In this document: piece after piece, positions 1-8,668 of the stretch
How positions within the stretch are numbered: position 1 is the stretch's first letter
Layout: every line of letters begins with the position of its first letter
NCBI RefSeq assembly: GCF_009928425.1
Contig: NZ_JAABNS010000001.1
Location: forward strand, 62,001 to 126,000
DNA from: Pseudarthrobacter sp. ATCC 49987
GTDB lineage: Bacteria; Actinomycetota; Actinomycetes; Actinomycetales; Micrococcaceae
Length of the DNA stretch: 64,000 nt
Direction of reading: 5' to 3'
Translations under genes and position numbers: made by a program
Notes under the pieces: model-generated
What the model saw: only the letters and a program-made list of their open reading frames with translations
Database searches by the model: none
What the model was told of the DNA's origin: nothing

Positions 1-1193
1 GCGGCCCCGTGGGGCCGCTGTATGCATCCGTGGCCATGTTTGTGCTGGGCCTGCTCATCGCCGGGACGTCCGTGACCATGCCCGCTCTCGTGGCCGGCCG
101 GCTGGTCCAGGGCCTGGGCGGCGGCGCCATGACAGTGGCACTGTACGTGGTGATCGCCCGGGTCTATCCGCCCGCGCTGCATCCGAAGATCTTCGCCGCG
201 TTTTCCGCAGCCTGGGTGATTCCCTCGCTGGTGGGCCCCTTCGCTGCCGGCATTGTGGCGCAGCTGGCCAGCTGGCACTGGGTGTTCCTTGGGGTGGTGG
301 GGCTGGTGGTGCCGGCCCTGCTGATGATCGTGCCGGCCCTGCGCGGGTTGCGCGGCACGCCCGACGGCGGAACCCCGGCTGGTGCCGCACCGGGGGACAT
401 GCCCACTCCTGCTCCGCGGAAGTCCGCGGGCTCCGGCAGGCTGGCGTGGGCCGCCCTCGCGGCGCTCGCCGTGCTCGGCCTCAACCTGTCCTCCCGGCTA
501 CCGGTGGCCGGCGGAATGGTGGCCGTGGCGGCGGTCGTTATAGCCCTCATCGCCGTCCGCCCGCTGGTGCCGCGGGGAACCCTGACCGCCCGCCGCGGCC
601 TCCCGAGCGTCATTCTCACCCGCGGGCTGGCCTCGGCCGCCTTCTTCGGCGCCGAGGTCTACCTCCCGTACCTGCTGGTGGAGCGCTACGTTTTCTCACC
701 CACTCTCGCCGGGCTGACCCTGACCGGCGGCGCCGTCGCCTGGGCCGTGGGCTCCGCGGTCCAGGGCCGGCTCGGGTCGCGCCTGGATCACCGCCGAGCG
801 GTTCAAATCGGTGCGGCCCTCGTGCTCGGCGCCGTCGCCCTGGTGCTGGTGACCACGGTCCTCAGCTGGCCGGCCGCCGTCGTAATCACCGCATGGGTGT
901 TCGCCGGCGGCGGCATGGGGCTGATGTATGCGCGGCTGAGCGTGATGACCCTGGCCCTGTCCAGCAAGGAAGACGAGGGCTTCAACAGTTCGGCGATGTC
1001 CATTTCCGACTCGCTCGGCGGGGCGCTGTCCCTCGCCACAACGGGCATCATTTTTGCCGCGTTCCCGACGACTGCGGCGTCCTTCGGCGGGGTCTTCGCC
1101 CTGACTACGGTGATCGGCGTCGCGGCGGTTGTGGTCGCCCCGCGGGTGGCCGGACGCCCGTCGGGCCGGTCCGCCGCCGCTGCCGCCCGATAA
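1..1193 (+). CDS. MFS drug-efflux-type transporter, N-terminus cut by window edge
   Basis: An inner-membrane major facilitator transporter, probably a proton-driven exporter. About 394 residues are visible from a GTG at position 9, but the frame stays open to base 1, so the true start lies outside. The visible part opens inside a membrane helix and then shows GRLVQGLGGGAM, the RxxQG 'motif B' of helix 4 in drug/H+ antiporters, so roughly the first two helices are missing. Many Ala/Val/Gly-rich hydrophobic segments follow, with a polar Pro/Gly/Ala linker near residues 115-145 that fits the central loop between the two six-helix halves. The substrate cannot be read from the sequence. The gene ends just before a strong hairpin. 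Confidence 0.85.
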   Translation, partial: GPVGPLYASVAMFVLGLLIAGTSVTMPALVAGRLVQGLGGGAMTVALYVVIARVYPPALHPKIFAAFSAAWVIPSLVGPFAAGIVAQLASWHWVFLGVVGLVVPALLMIVPALRGLRGTPDGGTPAGAAPGDMPTPAPRKSAGSGRLAWAALAALAVLGLNLSSRLPVAGGMVAVAAVVIALIAVRPLVPRGTLTARRGLPSVILTRGLASAAFFGAEVYLPYLLVERYVFSPTLAGLTLTGGAVAWAVGSAVQGRLGSRLDHRRAVQIGAALVLGAVALVLVTTVLSWPAAVVITAWVFAGGGMGLMYARLSVMTLALSSKEDEGFNSSAMSISDSLGGALSLATTGIIFAAFPTTAASFGGVFALTTVIGVAAVVVAPRVAGRPSGRSAAAAAR

Positions 1194-1194
1194 G

Positions 1195-1237
1195 ACAAAC
1201 GAGCTCCGGCCGGTGGATCCGGACGGAGCTCGTTTGT
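1195..1237. terminator. Bidirectional hairpin terminator
   Basis: A perfect 14-bp inverted repeat (ACAAACGAGCTCCG at 1195-1208, its complement at 1224-1237) with a 15-nt loop starts two bases after the MFS stop codon. It lies between the convergent ends of the MFS gene and the cycA-like gene, so it can serve both. The arms end in AAAC/GTTT, giving a short T run on either strand. Confidence 0.85.
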
Positions 1238-1276
1238 ACAGGACACCCTCCCGGGTTTCCGGGAGACGGGAGGTGC

Positions 1277-2758
1277 CTAGCCCGCTGCCGGTACCTCCTC
1301 GGCGCGGCGGACGGCCTTCCATTCCGCAATCCGGGCCTGCTGCAGCGGCGACTGGCGGTTGAAGTACCAGGCGCCGCCGAGGAACAGGAACCAGGCCGGG
1401 GTCACCAGCAGGGCCAGCCGCGTGTCGTCGGCCTGGCCGAGTGCCACCAGCATGAAGCCAAAGAAGGCGAGCACGACGTAGGGCATGAAGCCTGAGCCCG
1501 GCATCTTGAACTTCGACGCGGCGTGCAGGGCGGGCCTGCGGCGGCGGAACACGATGTAGCTGATGAGGATCATCGACCAGACGAACATGGTCAGCACGGA
1601 CGCCACTGAGGTGACGATGGTGAAGGCGCCGATGACGGAGTCGCCGGCGTAGAGCAGGACCAGCCCGGCCAGCAGGAAGATGCAGGAGAACAGCAGCGCG
1701 TTCTGCGGGACCTTGCGGGGGCTCAGCTTCCCGAAGGCCTTCGGGGCGTTGCCGTCCTGGGCGAGGCCGTAGACCATGCGGGAGGTGGAGTAAATGCCGG
1801 AGTTGGCACTGGAGGCGGCGGAGGTCAGCACCACCAGGTTGATGACCACCGCGGCGATGCCCAGCCCGGCGAGTGTGAACATGCCGATGAACGGGCTGCT
1901 GGTCGGGTCGATGCTGTGCCAGGGGTTGACGGCCATGATGACCACCAGGGCGCCAACGTAGAAGAGCAGGACGCGGACGGGGATGGAGTTGATGGCGCGT
2001 GGCAGGTTCTTCTCGGGATCCTTCGTTTCAGCGGCTGCCGTGCCGACAAGCTCGATGCCGGCGAAAGCGAAGATGGCGATCTGGAAGCCGAGGACGAAGC
2101 CAAACATGCCGTGCGGGAACATGCCGCCGTCGTTCCAGAGGTTGGACAGGCTGGCCACCGCACCGTTGGGGGAGGTGAAGTGGGTGGCGATCATGACGAT
2201 GCCGGTGATGATGAGGGCGAGGATGGCCACCACCTTGATGATGGCGAACCAGAATTCCGCTTCGCCGAACGCCTTGACGCTGGGGAGGTTCAGCACAATC
2301 AGCACCACCGGCGTGATCAGGGCCGGGACCCACAGCGGTGTGCCGGGTGCCAGCTTGTCCACGTATCCGGCGATCGCGACGATGTCGGCCACACCGGTCA
2401 CCACCCAGAAGAACCAGTAGGACCAGCCCGTGAAGAAGCCGGCCCAGGGGCCCAGGAGGTCGCCGGCGAAGTCGCTGAAGGACTTGTAGTTCAGGTTGGA
2501 GAGCAGGATCTCGCCCATGGCCCTCATGACGAAGAACAGCATGGAGCCGATGATCATGTAGACGAAAATGACGGACGGCCCGGCCAGGGAAATGGTTTTG
2601 CCGGAACCCATGAACAGGCCGGTTCCGATGGCGCCGCCGATGGCCAGCAGCTGGATGTGGCGGTTGCCGAGGGCGCGGGCGAGATGCGGTTCCTGCCCGT
2701 GGCTGCTGGGGGACTCTGGTGCAAGGGTCGGGGCAGCCGTGGTGGTGCGTTCAGACAT
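1277..2758 (-). CDS. cycA: APC-family amino-acid permease, CycA-type (D-serine/D-alanine/glycine)
   Basis: A secondary transporter of the amino acid-polyamine-organocation superfamily that imports small amino acids with protons. The 493-residue protein has a polar N-tail of about 30 residues, then NRHIQLLAIGGAIGTGLFMG and the SGKTISLAGPSVIF stretch typical of the E. coli CycA group, and about 12 hydrophobic segments. Closeness to CycA through the first 130 residues suggests glycine, D-alanine or D-serine as substrate; this is inference. The start is ATG at 2758 with an AAGGAAGAAG ribosome site. It stands alone, with a 478-bp upstream region and a hairpin shared with the neighbouring exporter downstream. 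Confidence 0.88.
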   Translation of the reverse strand: MSERTTTAAPTLAPESPSSHGQEPHLARALGNRHIQLLAIGGAIGTGLFMGSGKTISLAGPSVIFVYMIIGSMLFFVMRAMGEILLSNLNYKSFSDFAGDLLGPWAGFFTGWSYWFFWVVTGVADIVAIAGYVDKLAPGTPLWVPALITPVVLIVLNLPSVKAFGEAEFWFAIIKVVAILALIITGIVMIATHFTSPNGAVASLSNLWNDGGMFPHGMFGFVLGFQIAIFAFAGIELVGTAAAETKDPEKNLPRAINSIPVRVLLFYVGALVVIMAVNPWHSIDPTSSPFIGMFTLAGLGIAAVVINLVVLTSAASSANSGIYSTSRMVYGLAQDGNAPKAFGKLSPRKVPQNALLFSCIFLLAGLVLLYAGDSVIGAFTIVTSVASVLTMFVWSMILISYIVFRRRRPALHAASKFKMPGSGFMPYVVLAFFGFMLVALGQADDTRLALLVTPAWFLFLGGAWYFNRQSPLQQARIAEWKAVRRAEEVPAAG

Positions 2759-3236
2759 GAGGCTTCTTCCTTGTTACAGGCGGGCCATGGCGGAGGGCAT
2801 TCCGCGGGAGGCCCGCACGGGTCCATCGGGAGTGTGATGGAGGTAACACTTTGTCGTGTGGATTAAGCGTAGGGGCGGGTTTCGGGGGCCGCCGCGGCGC
2901 TGCAGCACGCCGGGCCGGCGCCGTCGGGGGTCGTCCGGAGGCTCGCCGGGGGTGCTGAAGGAGGGTCGTGCCAGGCAGGAGGAAGGCCCGCTCCGCCGCG
3001 ACGACGGGAATTTTCGCCACCGGTCCCGGCCGGCCGCTGCCAGCCCTGCCCGGGCCGCGCGATTGCCCGCCCCGCAGCCTCACGGTCGACATTTGTCGAG
3101 AAATCTTGCCTCAGCTGTCGCCCCGTGTCCCCTGTCACCTCTGGGGGTGCCCGGCCCGGAAACTCTCGAGGTCGCCGCTAAGGTGCGGGATCGCCGGGGG
3201 TTTCTTCGGGCTGCCGGCCCGCTGCCGGCGCCGGAC
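2759..3236. other. Intergenic region upstream of cycA
   Basis: No convincing gene here. Open frames exist on both strands, but they lack ribosome sites and read as Arg/Pro/Gly-rich GC noise. The cycA promoter must lie here. An AGTGT-N10-ACACT inverted repeat sits about 65 bp upstream of the cycA start and could bind a regulator. I see no glycine riboswitch core. Confidence 0.5.
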
Positions 3237-3902
3237 TCAGTGCGCGGTGAGGCGGGTGGCGCGCAGCACGGCGTCCGTCAGGGCGGCGGCCTCGCCGTCG
3301 GGCCCGGTGGCGCTCCGGTGCCGGGTGTCGACGACGTCGAGCCGCCACTCAGGCTCCTCAATGCCCAGCTCGGCGGCCAGCTGTTCGGCCGTGTAGAACC
3401 TCTCCGCCGCGTGATTGTGATGCTGGCCCCACGGCGGCAGCCCGTCGGGGTGGTGGCCGACAATCAGCAGCGTTCCTCCGGTCCGCACCGCTGCGGCCGC
3501 CAACTGCAGGGCCTGCTGCCATGGCATCACGGTGGAATGCAGGAACTGGGCCGTGACCAGATCGAAGAGTTCCCCGGGCACCCAGGTGGCGAGATCCTGC
3601 CGCACCCACGTGATGTTCCCGCCCTGGCCCCGTTCCTGTGCGTGCGCTTCGGCCCGTTCCAATGCGACGGCGGAGACGTCGACGGCGGTCACTTTCCAGC
3701 CGCGGCTGGCGAGCCAGATGGCGTCCGCGCCCTCGCCGCAGCCCAGGTCCAGGGCCGTCCCGGGAGGCAGGGGGGCGGCCTCGGCGATCAGCTGCGGATT
3801 CGGCTCGCCGCTCCAGACCCTGGCCCGGCTGCGGTACTTTTCGTCCCAGATGTGGGCTGCGCTGGCGTTGCTGTTGGGCTCGGGGTGGTCGTGCGCTGTC
3901 AT
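3237..3902 (-). CDS. Class I SAM-dependent methyltransferase
   Basis: A small cytosolic Rossmann-fold methyltransferase of 221 residues. Motif I is LDLGCGEG at residues 51-58. The acidic end of beta-2 is VTAVDVS, and motif IV lies near VTAQFLHS. The opening IWDEKYRSRARVWSGEPNP resembles the TehB/thiopurine-methyltransferase-like group common in actinobacteria; the methyl acceptor is unknown. The frame stays open further upstream, but I chose the ATG at 3902 because a GAGGA ribosome site precedes it and homologous proteins begin near this point. It is monocistronic and divergent from the small gene at 4103. Confidence 0.82.
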   Translation of the reverse strand: MTAHDHPEPNSNASAAHIWDEKYRSRARVWSGEPNPQLIAEAAPLPPGTALDLGCGEGADAIWLASRGWKVTAVDVSAVALERAEAHAQERGQGGNITWVRQDLATWVPGELFDLVTAQFLHSTVMPWQQALQLAAAAVRTGGTLLIVGHHPDGLPPWGQHHNHAAERFYTAEQLAAELGIEEPEWRLDVVDTRHRSATGPDGEAAALTDAVLRATRLTAH

Positions 3903-4102
3903 CGTTGTCCTCGCCGGTCGTGGGGTCCTCTCCCACATCATGGCAGGGGAAGGCAGCCGGGGACACAGGTGGATTGAGTCGGCGGAAATTTGACACACGA
4001 AGATCACGGCACGGAAACGCCCCCGAAACCTCGGTGGTGGAGTCTGGATCCGGAGAGCGGAATGACACTGGGGTGAATCCGGATCCGGGGAAGGATCAGG
4101 CC

Positions 4103-4417
4103 ATGACTGCAGAAGATGCGCGGCAGGTTCAATCGTGTGAGGAGCTGTCGGTGGGGGATCAGATCGAGGCATGGCATAACGGCAAACTCTTCCACCGGGG
4201 CGAGGTGATCCGGACCGTCGCGGCCACGGACCTGTTCTGGATCCTGGATGACCGGACCGGAACCCGGCGGCTGATCGACACCCAGGCGCTGCTCATCCTG
4301 CGCGCGGAGGCCCCGAGCGGTTCGGCAGCGACGCACGGTTCGGCGCCGCTGGCTGCGGAGCCCGGGCGGCCGGCGTCGCACGTCCCGCTGTTCCAGGCAC
4401 CCAGCCTGGTGCGCTGA
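4103..4417 (+). CDS. Conserved-looking small hypothetical protein (104 aa)
   Basis: A 104-residue soluble protein beginning MTAEDARQVQSCEELSVGDQIEAWHNGKLFHRG. The first 65 residues look like a compact all-beta fold, with alternating hydrophobics and short acidic/basic turns ending in TGTRRLIDTQALLIL. The last 35 residues are low-complexity Ala/Gly/Pro/Ser. I do not recognise a named family. The GDQIEAWHNGKLFHRGEVI segment has the look of an SH3-like barrel strand pattern, but that is a guess. The ATG at 4103 has AAGGATCAGG upstream. It diverges from the methyltransferase gene. Confidence 0.6.
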   Translation: MTAEDARQVQSCEELSVGDQIEAWHNGKLFHRGEVIRTVAATDLFWILDDRTGTRRLIDTQALLILRAEAPSGSAATHGSAPLAAEPGRPASHVPLFQAPSLVR

Positions 4418-4624
4418 CGGGAGACCTGGCCACGGTAGCGAATCCGGCGGGGCCCGGCGCCGTGATCATCCCGGCAACGAAGCAACCACGCTGCCGGCGG
4501 CCGTCCGTGCTCCCGTCTGCAAAGTTTCTTCCTTAGCCCGTGCCATTTCCTTGCATTGGGTTTGTCCAGCACGCAATACTTGGCCAGACTGTTGCATGCC
4601 GCCCAACTTACGAAGGCTGGACCC

Positions 4625-6028
4625 ATGGTTAGACGACTCATTTCCGGTGCGGCTGGCCAAGCTCTCACAGTTGGACTTGTCTCCTTCGTCCTGGCGCTGA
4701 TAGGAATCGGCGGCTCTGACATCGGGGGTGATGAGGCTGTCAGTTGGTGGTCCTCTCAGCTGGAATGGACGTCACTGGCCCGGGTCCTGGGCCATCAGGA
4801 CATGAACTTCGGTCCGTACTATGCGTTTCAACATGTGTGGACGCTGGTCTCGACCGATGTCTGGTGGATGCGCCTGCCTTCGGCGACCGGTGCCGCGGTG
4901 GCTGCCGCGGGGACGGCCGGGCTGGCCCGCTATCTCTTCAACGCCAAGGCTGGATGGCTGGCGGGGTTGCTTCTGGTCGTCTCCCTTTCCTGGGTTGCTT
5001 TCGCCCAGGAAATCCGTCCGTATTCGTGGGCCTTGGCGCTCGCCACGCTTGCTACCTGGGCTTTTGTGAGGCTCTGTGACCGGCCGGCCGGCCGGCTGAC
5101 GGCTGTCTACCTCCTCCTCATGTTGTTGCTCCCGCTGGCGCACCTTTTTGCCGGCATGGTCGCAGGAGTCCATCTGCTCTACGCGCTCTCGCGCAGGGAA
5201 TTCCGGTTGGCCGGCCTGGCGGCACTGGGCGTCCTGCCGAGCCTTGCTGTTGCAGTCATCGTTTCCGCACAGGTCAAGCAGGTTGCACAACTGGGCGTGC
5301 CGACGCCGCTGGCCGCTGTCCGCGAGTGGGTCGGACTGAACAGCGCGTGGTGGTATGTGCCGGTGGCACTACTTGCCGCGGCGTCGCTACTCCTGCATCG
5401 CCGACTGTCTGTTGGAACGGGGCGCAGCCGGGCTGATGTCATCCTTTTCGCAAGCTGGTGGATATTGCCGCCCTTGCTCCTGTGGGTCGCGACGGCGCTA
5501 ATCACCCCTGTCTATGCGGCGCGTTACCTGCTGTGGACCTTGCCGGCCATCGTCATCCCGGCAGCAGGCCTATTGTCCGGGCTTATGGTCCGCGCGACGG
5601 GCCGCGTGGCCGTGGCGGTCGTGGTGTCCGGGCTGATTGTTGCCATGATTCCGGCTCAGGTCCAAGTGCGCAGTGGGTCCGGCCATTTCTGGGAACCTCA
5701 GTCGCTGGCAAACACCATCAAGTCAATGCGCGGTCCTTCCGACGCTTTGGTGGCACCTGACTACGGCGTGCGCTTCCCGGTTATGTACTATCTCCAGGAC
5801 GTGGGCCTCCCTGAGCCTCTGGTGACGGTCCCGGCGCAGGAGGTCGGTACCTTCGATCCGAAAGTTGTCGCTGTCCAGAACGAGCCAGCACAGCTTGCTT
5901 CGTTTTCCCGGGTGTGGCTCCTGTCCAGGCCCGGGGAAATCCACAGGCTGCCTTCCGGTTTCTGCGCACAGGAATCGTGGACGTCTCGGTTCAACGTTGC
6001 AGCGCTCACCCTCGCTAACCGCTGCTGA
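4625..6028 (+). CDS. GT-C-fold integral membrane glycosyltransferase (mannosyltransferase-like)
   Basis: A polytopic membrane protein of 467 residues with about ten hydrophobic segments and an acidic pair early in the first outer loop (GGDEAVSWWSS, near residue 37). That is the layout of GT-C (GT39/GT83-like) polyprenyl-phosphate-sugar transferases. The QEIRPYSWALAL segment after the third helix also matches this superfamily. It probably moves a sugar from a lipid carrier onto a cell-envelope acceptor outside the membrane. No other envelope-polymer genes lie nearby, so donor and acceptor are unknown. I chose ATG 4625; an in-frame TTG at 4556 lacks a good ribosome site. Base use looks slightly less GC-extreme than its neighbours. 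Confidence 0.72.
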   Translation: MVRRLISGAAGQALTVGLVSFVLALIGIGGSDIGGDEAVSWWSSQLEWTSLARVLGHQDMNFGPYYAFQHVWTLVSTDVWWMRLPSATGAAVAAAGTAGLARYLFNAKAGWLAGLLLVVSLSWVAFAQEIRPYSWALALATLATWAFVRLCDRPAGRLTAVYLLLMLLLPLAHLFAGMVAGVHLLYALSRREFRLAGLAALGVLPSLAVAVIVSAQVKQVAQLGVPTPLAAVREWVGLNSAWWYVPVALLAAASLLLHRRLSVGTGRSRADVILFASWWILPPLLLWVATALITPVYAARYLLWTLPAIVIPAAGLLSGLMVRATGRVAVAVVVSGLIVAMIPAQVQVRSGSGHFWEPQSLANTIKSMRGPSDALVAPDYGVRFPVMYYLQDVGLPEPLVTVPAQEVGTFDPKVVAVQNEPAQLASFSRVWLLSRPGEIHRLPSGFCAQESWTSRFNVAALTLANRC

Positions 6029-6307
6029 AACTGCCGTCTGCCGGCTCAATCCCGCGCTACCCCCGCGCCGCTTCGCTGCACCTCCGGCTATCGCGGTAAC
6101 GAACCCGGCGGGGGTCAGTGCCGCCGGGTCTTCTCCCCGGAAATCGGTGGGCACAGACCCGCATCCCGCCGTCCTCATCCCGAACCCTCCCGTCCAGGCT
6201 CCTGCGGCCAGGCTCCTCCGGGGCGGATCGGCGGTCCGTAGGACTCCGGCCCGGAGCCGTCGACGGGCGCGCAGGGGTGTGTACCGGGCCCCGGCCCCGC
6301 CGGATGA

Positions 6308-6597
6308 TAGACTAAGGGAACTTGATGTGCAGTGATGCCCACTTTGGTCTTGAATGATCGGTCCGGTTCATCAACCGGTTCCCCTGCTGGATTCCTTCCG
6401 GATTCCGTTCAGGGAGTGGGATTTTTTCATGTGAGAGGCACATCCTGCGTCGATGAACGCGTTCTATTTGGTCCTGGCCGCCGGCTATTCCAGCAGCTGG
6501 CCGGTTGATCACCTGACTTTTCTTCGGCGAACCCCTGAGCCAACCGGCGCCGGGGGCCGATATCCGCACGGATACCGCCTGAAAGACCTTGAAACTT
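6308..6597 (+). promoter_or_regulatory. Candidate promoter and long structured leader of the DEAD-box helicase
   Basis: The 570 bp between the glycosyltransferase and the helicase hold no credible gene. A -10-like TAGACT lies at 6308-6313. Downstream there are several short hairpins, for example CCGGTT-CATC-AACCGG near 6372-6385 and TATCC-GCAC-GGATA near 6561-6574, and more A/T than the coding regions. A leader of up to about 280 nt would suit a cold-shock-regulated helicase mRNA. The promoter is a weak match with no clear -35 box, so its position is tentative. Confidence 0.35.
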
Positions 6598-8496
6598 ATG
6601 ACTACTTTTGCTGCCCTTGGCACGCCCAAGGCCCTCGCTGACACCCTCACCGCACAGGGGATCGTGGAACCGTTCCCCATCCAGGTCAAGACCCTGCCTG
6701 ACACCCTGGCCGGACGCGACGTCCTGGGCCGCGGCCGCACCGGCTCCGGCAAGACCATTGCCTTCGCCATCCCGCTTGTAGCACGACTCGCTGAGCGGGA
6801 AGCCAAGCATTTCCGCAAGCCCGGCCGCCCGATGGGCCTGGTCCTCGCGCCGACCCGTGAGCTGGCCACCCAGCTGAACGCGACCATCGAGCCGATGGCC
6901 ACGGCCATGGGCCTGAACACGACCGTGATCTATGGCGGCATTTCCCAGGCCCGCCAGGAAAAGGCGCTGCGCGCCGGCGTCGACATCGTCATCGCCTGCC
7001 CGGGCCGCCTTGAGGACCTGATCCGCCAGCGCGTCCTGACCCTCGAAGGTGTCGAGATCACCGTCCTGGACGAGGCCGACCACATGGCCGACCTCGGCTT
7101 CCTCCCCGTGGTCAAGAAGCTCATGGACATGACCCCCAGCCAGGGCCAGCGCATGCTGTTCTCCGCCACCCTGGACAACGGCGTGGACAAGATCGTCCAG
7201 CGTTACCTGTCCAACCCGCTGACCCACGCTGTGGACGAATCACAGGCCGCGGTCACCACGATGGAGCACCACGTGCTCGTCGTCAACGACCAGACCGTCA
7301 AGAAGCAGCTGATCGTTGAGCTCGCTTCGGGTGCCGGCCGCCGGGTGCTCTTCCTGCGCACCAAGCACCACGCCCGCAAGCTTGCCAAGACCCTGACGGA
7401 CGCCGGCATCCCCGCCGTCGACCTTCACGGCAACCTCTCGCAGAACGCCCGTGACCGCAACCTGGCCGAGTTCTCCTCCGGCGAGGTCCGCGTCCTGGTC
7501 GCGACCGACGTCGCCGCCCGCGGCGTCCACGTCGACGACGTCGAGCTGGTCATCCACGTGGATCCGCCCACGGAGCACAAGGCTTACCTGCACCGCTCGG
7601 GCCGCACCGCCCGCGCCGGTTCCGACGGCACCGTGGTCACGCTGACCCTGCCGGAGCAGCAGTCCGACGTCAAGAAGCTCATGAAGGCTGCCGGCGTCGA
7701 CGTCAACTTCGAGCGCGTCACTGCCAACTCACCGCTGGTTGCCAAACTGGTGGGCGAAATGGCCGACAAGATCGATCCGCGCACCCGCGCCGCACTGCTG
7801 GCCGCCAAGTCCAACCAGGGCGGCGGCAGCTCCACCGGTGCCAACGCCGAGCGCAAGCGCGCCCGCCGCACCACCCAGGCTGCACCCACCGCGGGTGGCC
7901 GGGGCGGCCGTGGCGGACGTGGACGCGTCGGAGCTGAAGCTCCCCGCACCGATCTTCCCCGCGCCGAGCGCCGTGCTGTGGCCTACGAAGGCCAGGCGGC
8001 CGCGCGCAACGCCGCAGACCGCGTCATCGAGCGCAACGAGGACCGGCAGGATGCCGAGCGCGCCGAGCGCCGCAGCGTCCGCGCACGCTCAACCTCGTAT
8101 GGCACTCACCGCAACGATGTTCCGGCTGCAGGCGGCCGCGCCTCGGCCGGCCGTGGTTCAGACGGACGCGCCTCAGAAGGGCGCAGCGACGCCCGGGGCG
8201 CTTCGGCTCCCCGCAGCGGCGCACCCCGCACCGGTGGCGCACCCCGTACGGGTGGCGCAACCGGTGGCCAGCGCGGCGGTCGCCCGGCAACGGGCCAGCG
8301 TGCAGCTGCCGGTGCCAAGACCGGCGGCGCCAAGACCGGCGCGAACTCGGCGGTGTGGTCCTCCAACACCGGCGGCACCTCGGGCGGATCCTACGCAGGC
8401 GGCGGCAATGGCCGCTCCAGCGAAGGCCGGCCGGCACGCAGTGGCGGCCCCCGCCGCGCGTCCGCACCGGCGTCGAACGAACGCCGCAGCCGCTAA
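6598..8496 (+). CDS. DEAD-box ATP-dependent RNA helicase with Arg/Gly-rich tail
   Basis: An RNA helicase of 632 residues that probably remodels structured mRNA or rRNA, as cold-shock DEAD-box proteins do. Motifs in order: Q motif FPIQ near 26-29, Walker A GRTGSGKT at 46-53, PTREL near 90, DEAD at 158-161, SAT at 189-191, and HRSGRTARAG from 332. After the two RecA domains (to about residue 390) comes a basic tail of some 230 residues rich in Arg, Gly, Ala and Ser, with RGGRGGRGR-type runs that likely bind RNA. I chose ATG 6598 over the TTG at 6589 because MTTFAALGTPKAL is the usual opening in this group. A long leader precedes it and a hairpin follows. Confidence 0.93.
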   Translation: MTTFAALGTPKALADTLTAQGIVEPFPIQVKTLPDTLAGRDVLGRGRTGSGKTIAFAIPLVARLAEREAKHFRKPGRPMGLVLAPTRELATQLNATIEPMATAMGLNTTVIYGGISQARQEKALRAGVDIVIACPGRLEDLIRQRVLTLEGVEITVLDEADHMADLGFLPVVKKLMDMTPSQGQRMLFSATLDNGVDKIVQRYLSNPLTHAVDESQAAVTTMEHHVLVVNDQTVKKQLIVELASGAGRRVLFLRTKHHARKLAKTLTDAGIPAVDLHGNLSQNARDRNLAEFSSGEVRVLVATDVAARGVHVDDVELVIHVDPPTEHKAYLHRSGRTARAGSDGTVVTLTLPEQQSDVKKLMKAAGVDVNFERVTANSPLVAKLVGEMADKIDPRTRAALLAAKSNQGGGSSTGANAERKRARRTTQAAPTAGGRGGRGGRGRVGAEAPRTDLPRAERRAVAYEGQAAARNAADRVIERNEDRQDAERAERRSVRARSTSYGTHRNDVPAAGGRASAGRGSDGRASEGRSDARGASAPRSGAPRTGGAPRTGGATGGQRGGRPATGQRAAAGAKTGGAKTGANSAVWSSNTGGTSGGSYAGGGNGRSSEGRPARSGGPRRASAPASNERRSR

Positions 8497-8540
8497 GCCT
8501 TCGGGTTCTCGCTACGCAAAATAGCTCGCGCTACGCGAAG

Positions 8541-8576
8541 GGCCGGTCGCTACGGGTATACCCGCAGCGACCGGCC
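8541..8576. terminator. Hairpin terminator after the helicase gene
   Basis: GGCCGGTCGCT (8541-8551) pairs with AGCGACCGGCC (8566-8576). The loop is itself the palindrome CGGGTATACCCG, so nearly all 36 bases can pair. It lies 45 bp after the helicase stop. There is no long T run, so termination efficiency is uncertain. Confidence 0.7.
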
Positions 8577-8592
8577 TTGGGCGCAGCGTAAG

Positions 8593-8665
8593 GCAGGAAG
8601 CGCAGCGCGAATCGCAAACTGCAGCGCAAAGCAGGAAGCGCAGCGCGAATCGCAAACCGCAGCGC
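8593..8665. repeat. 35-bp direct repeat, two copies, 38-bp period
   Basis: The unit at 8593-8627 begins GCAGGAAGCGCAGCGCGAAT and recurs at 8631-8665 with one mismatch. It lies between the convergent helicase and metallo-hydrolase genes, directly after the hairpin. It has no coding signal. The second copy ends three bases before the hydrolase stop codon region. Confidence 0.85.
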
Positions 8666-8668
8666 CGG

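Noticed and set aside
2759..3236. Glycine riboswitch before the cycA-like gene
   Set aside because: No conserved glycine aptamer blocks seen on the minus strand.
2856..3977. 373-codon plus-strand frame over the cycA upstream region and the methyltransferase
   Set aside because: No ribosome site, Arg/Gly/Pro-rich translation, and half of it lies antisense to a clear methyltransferase.
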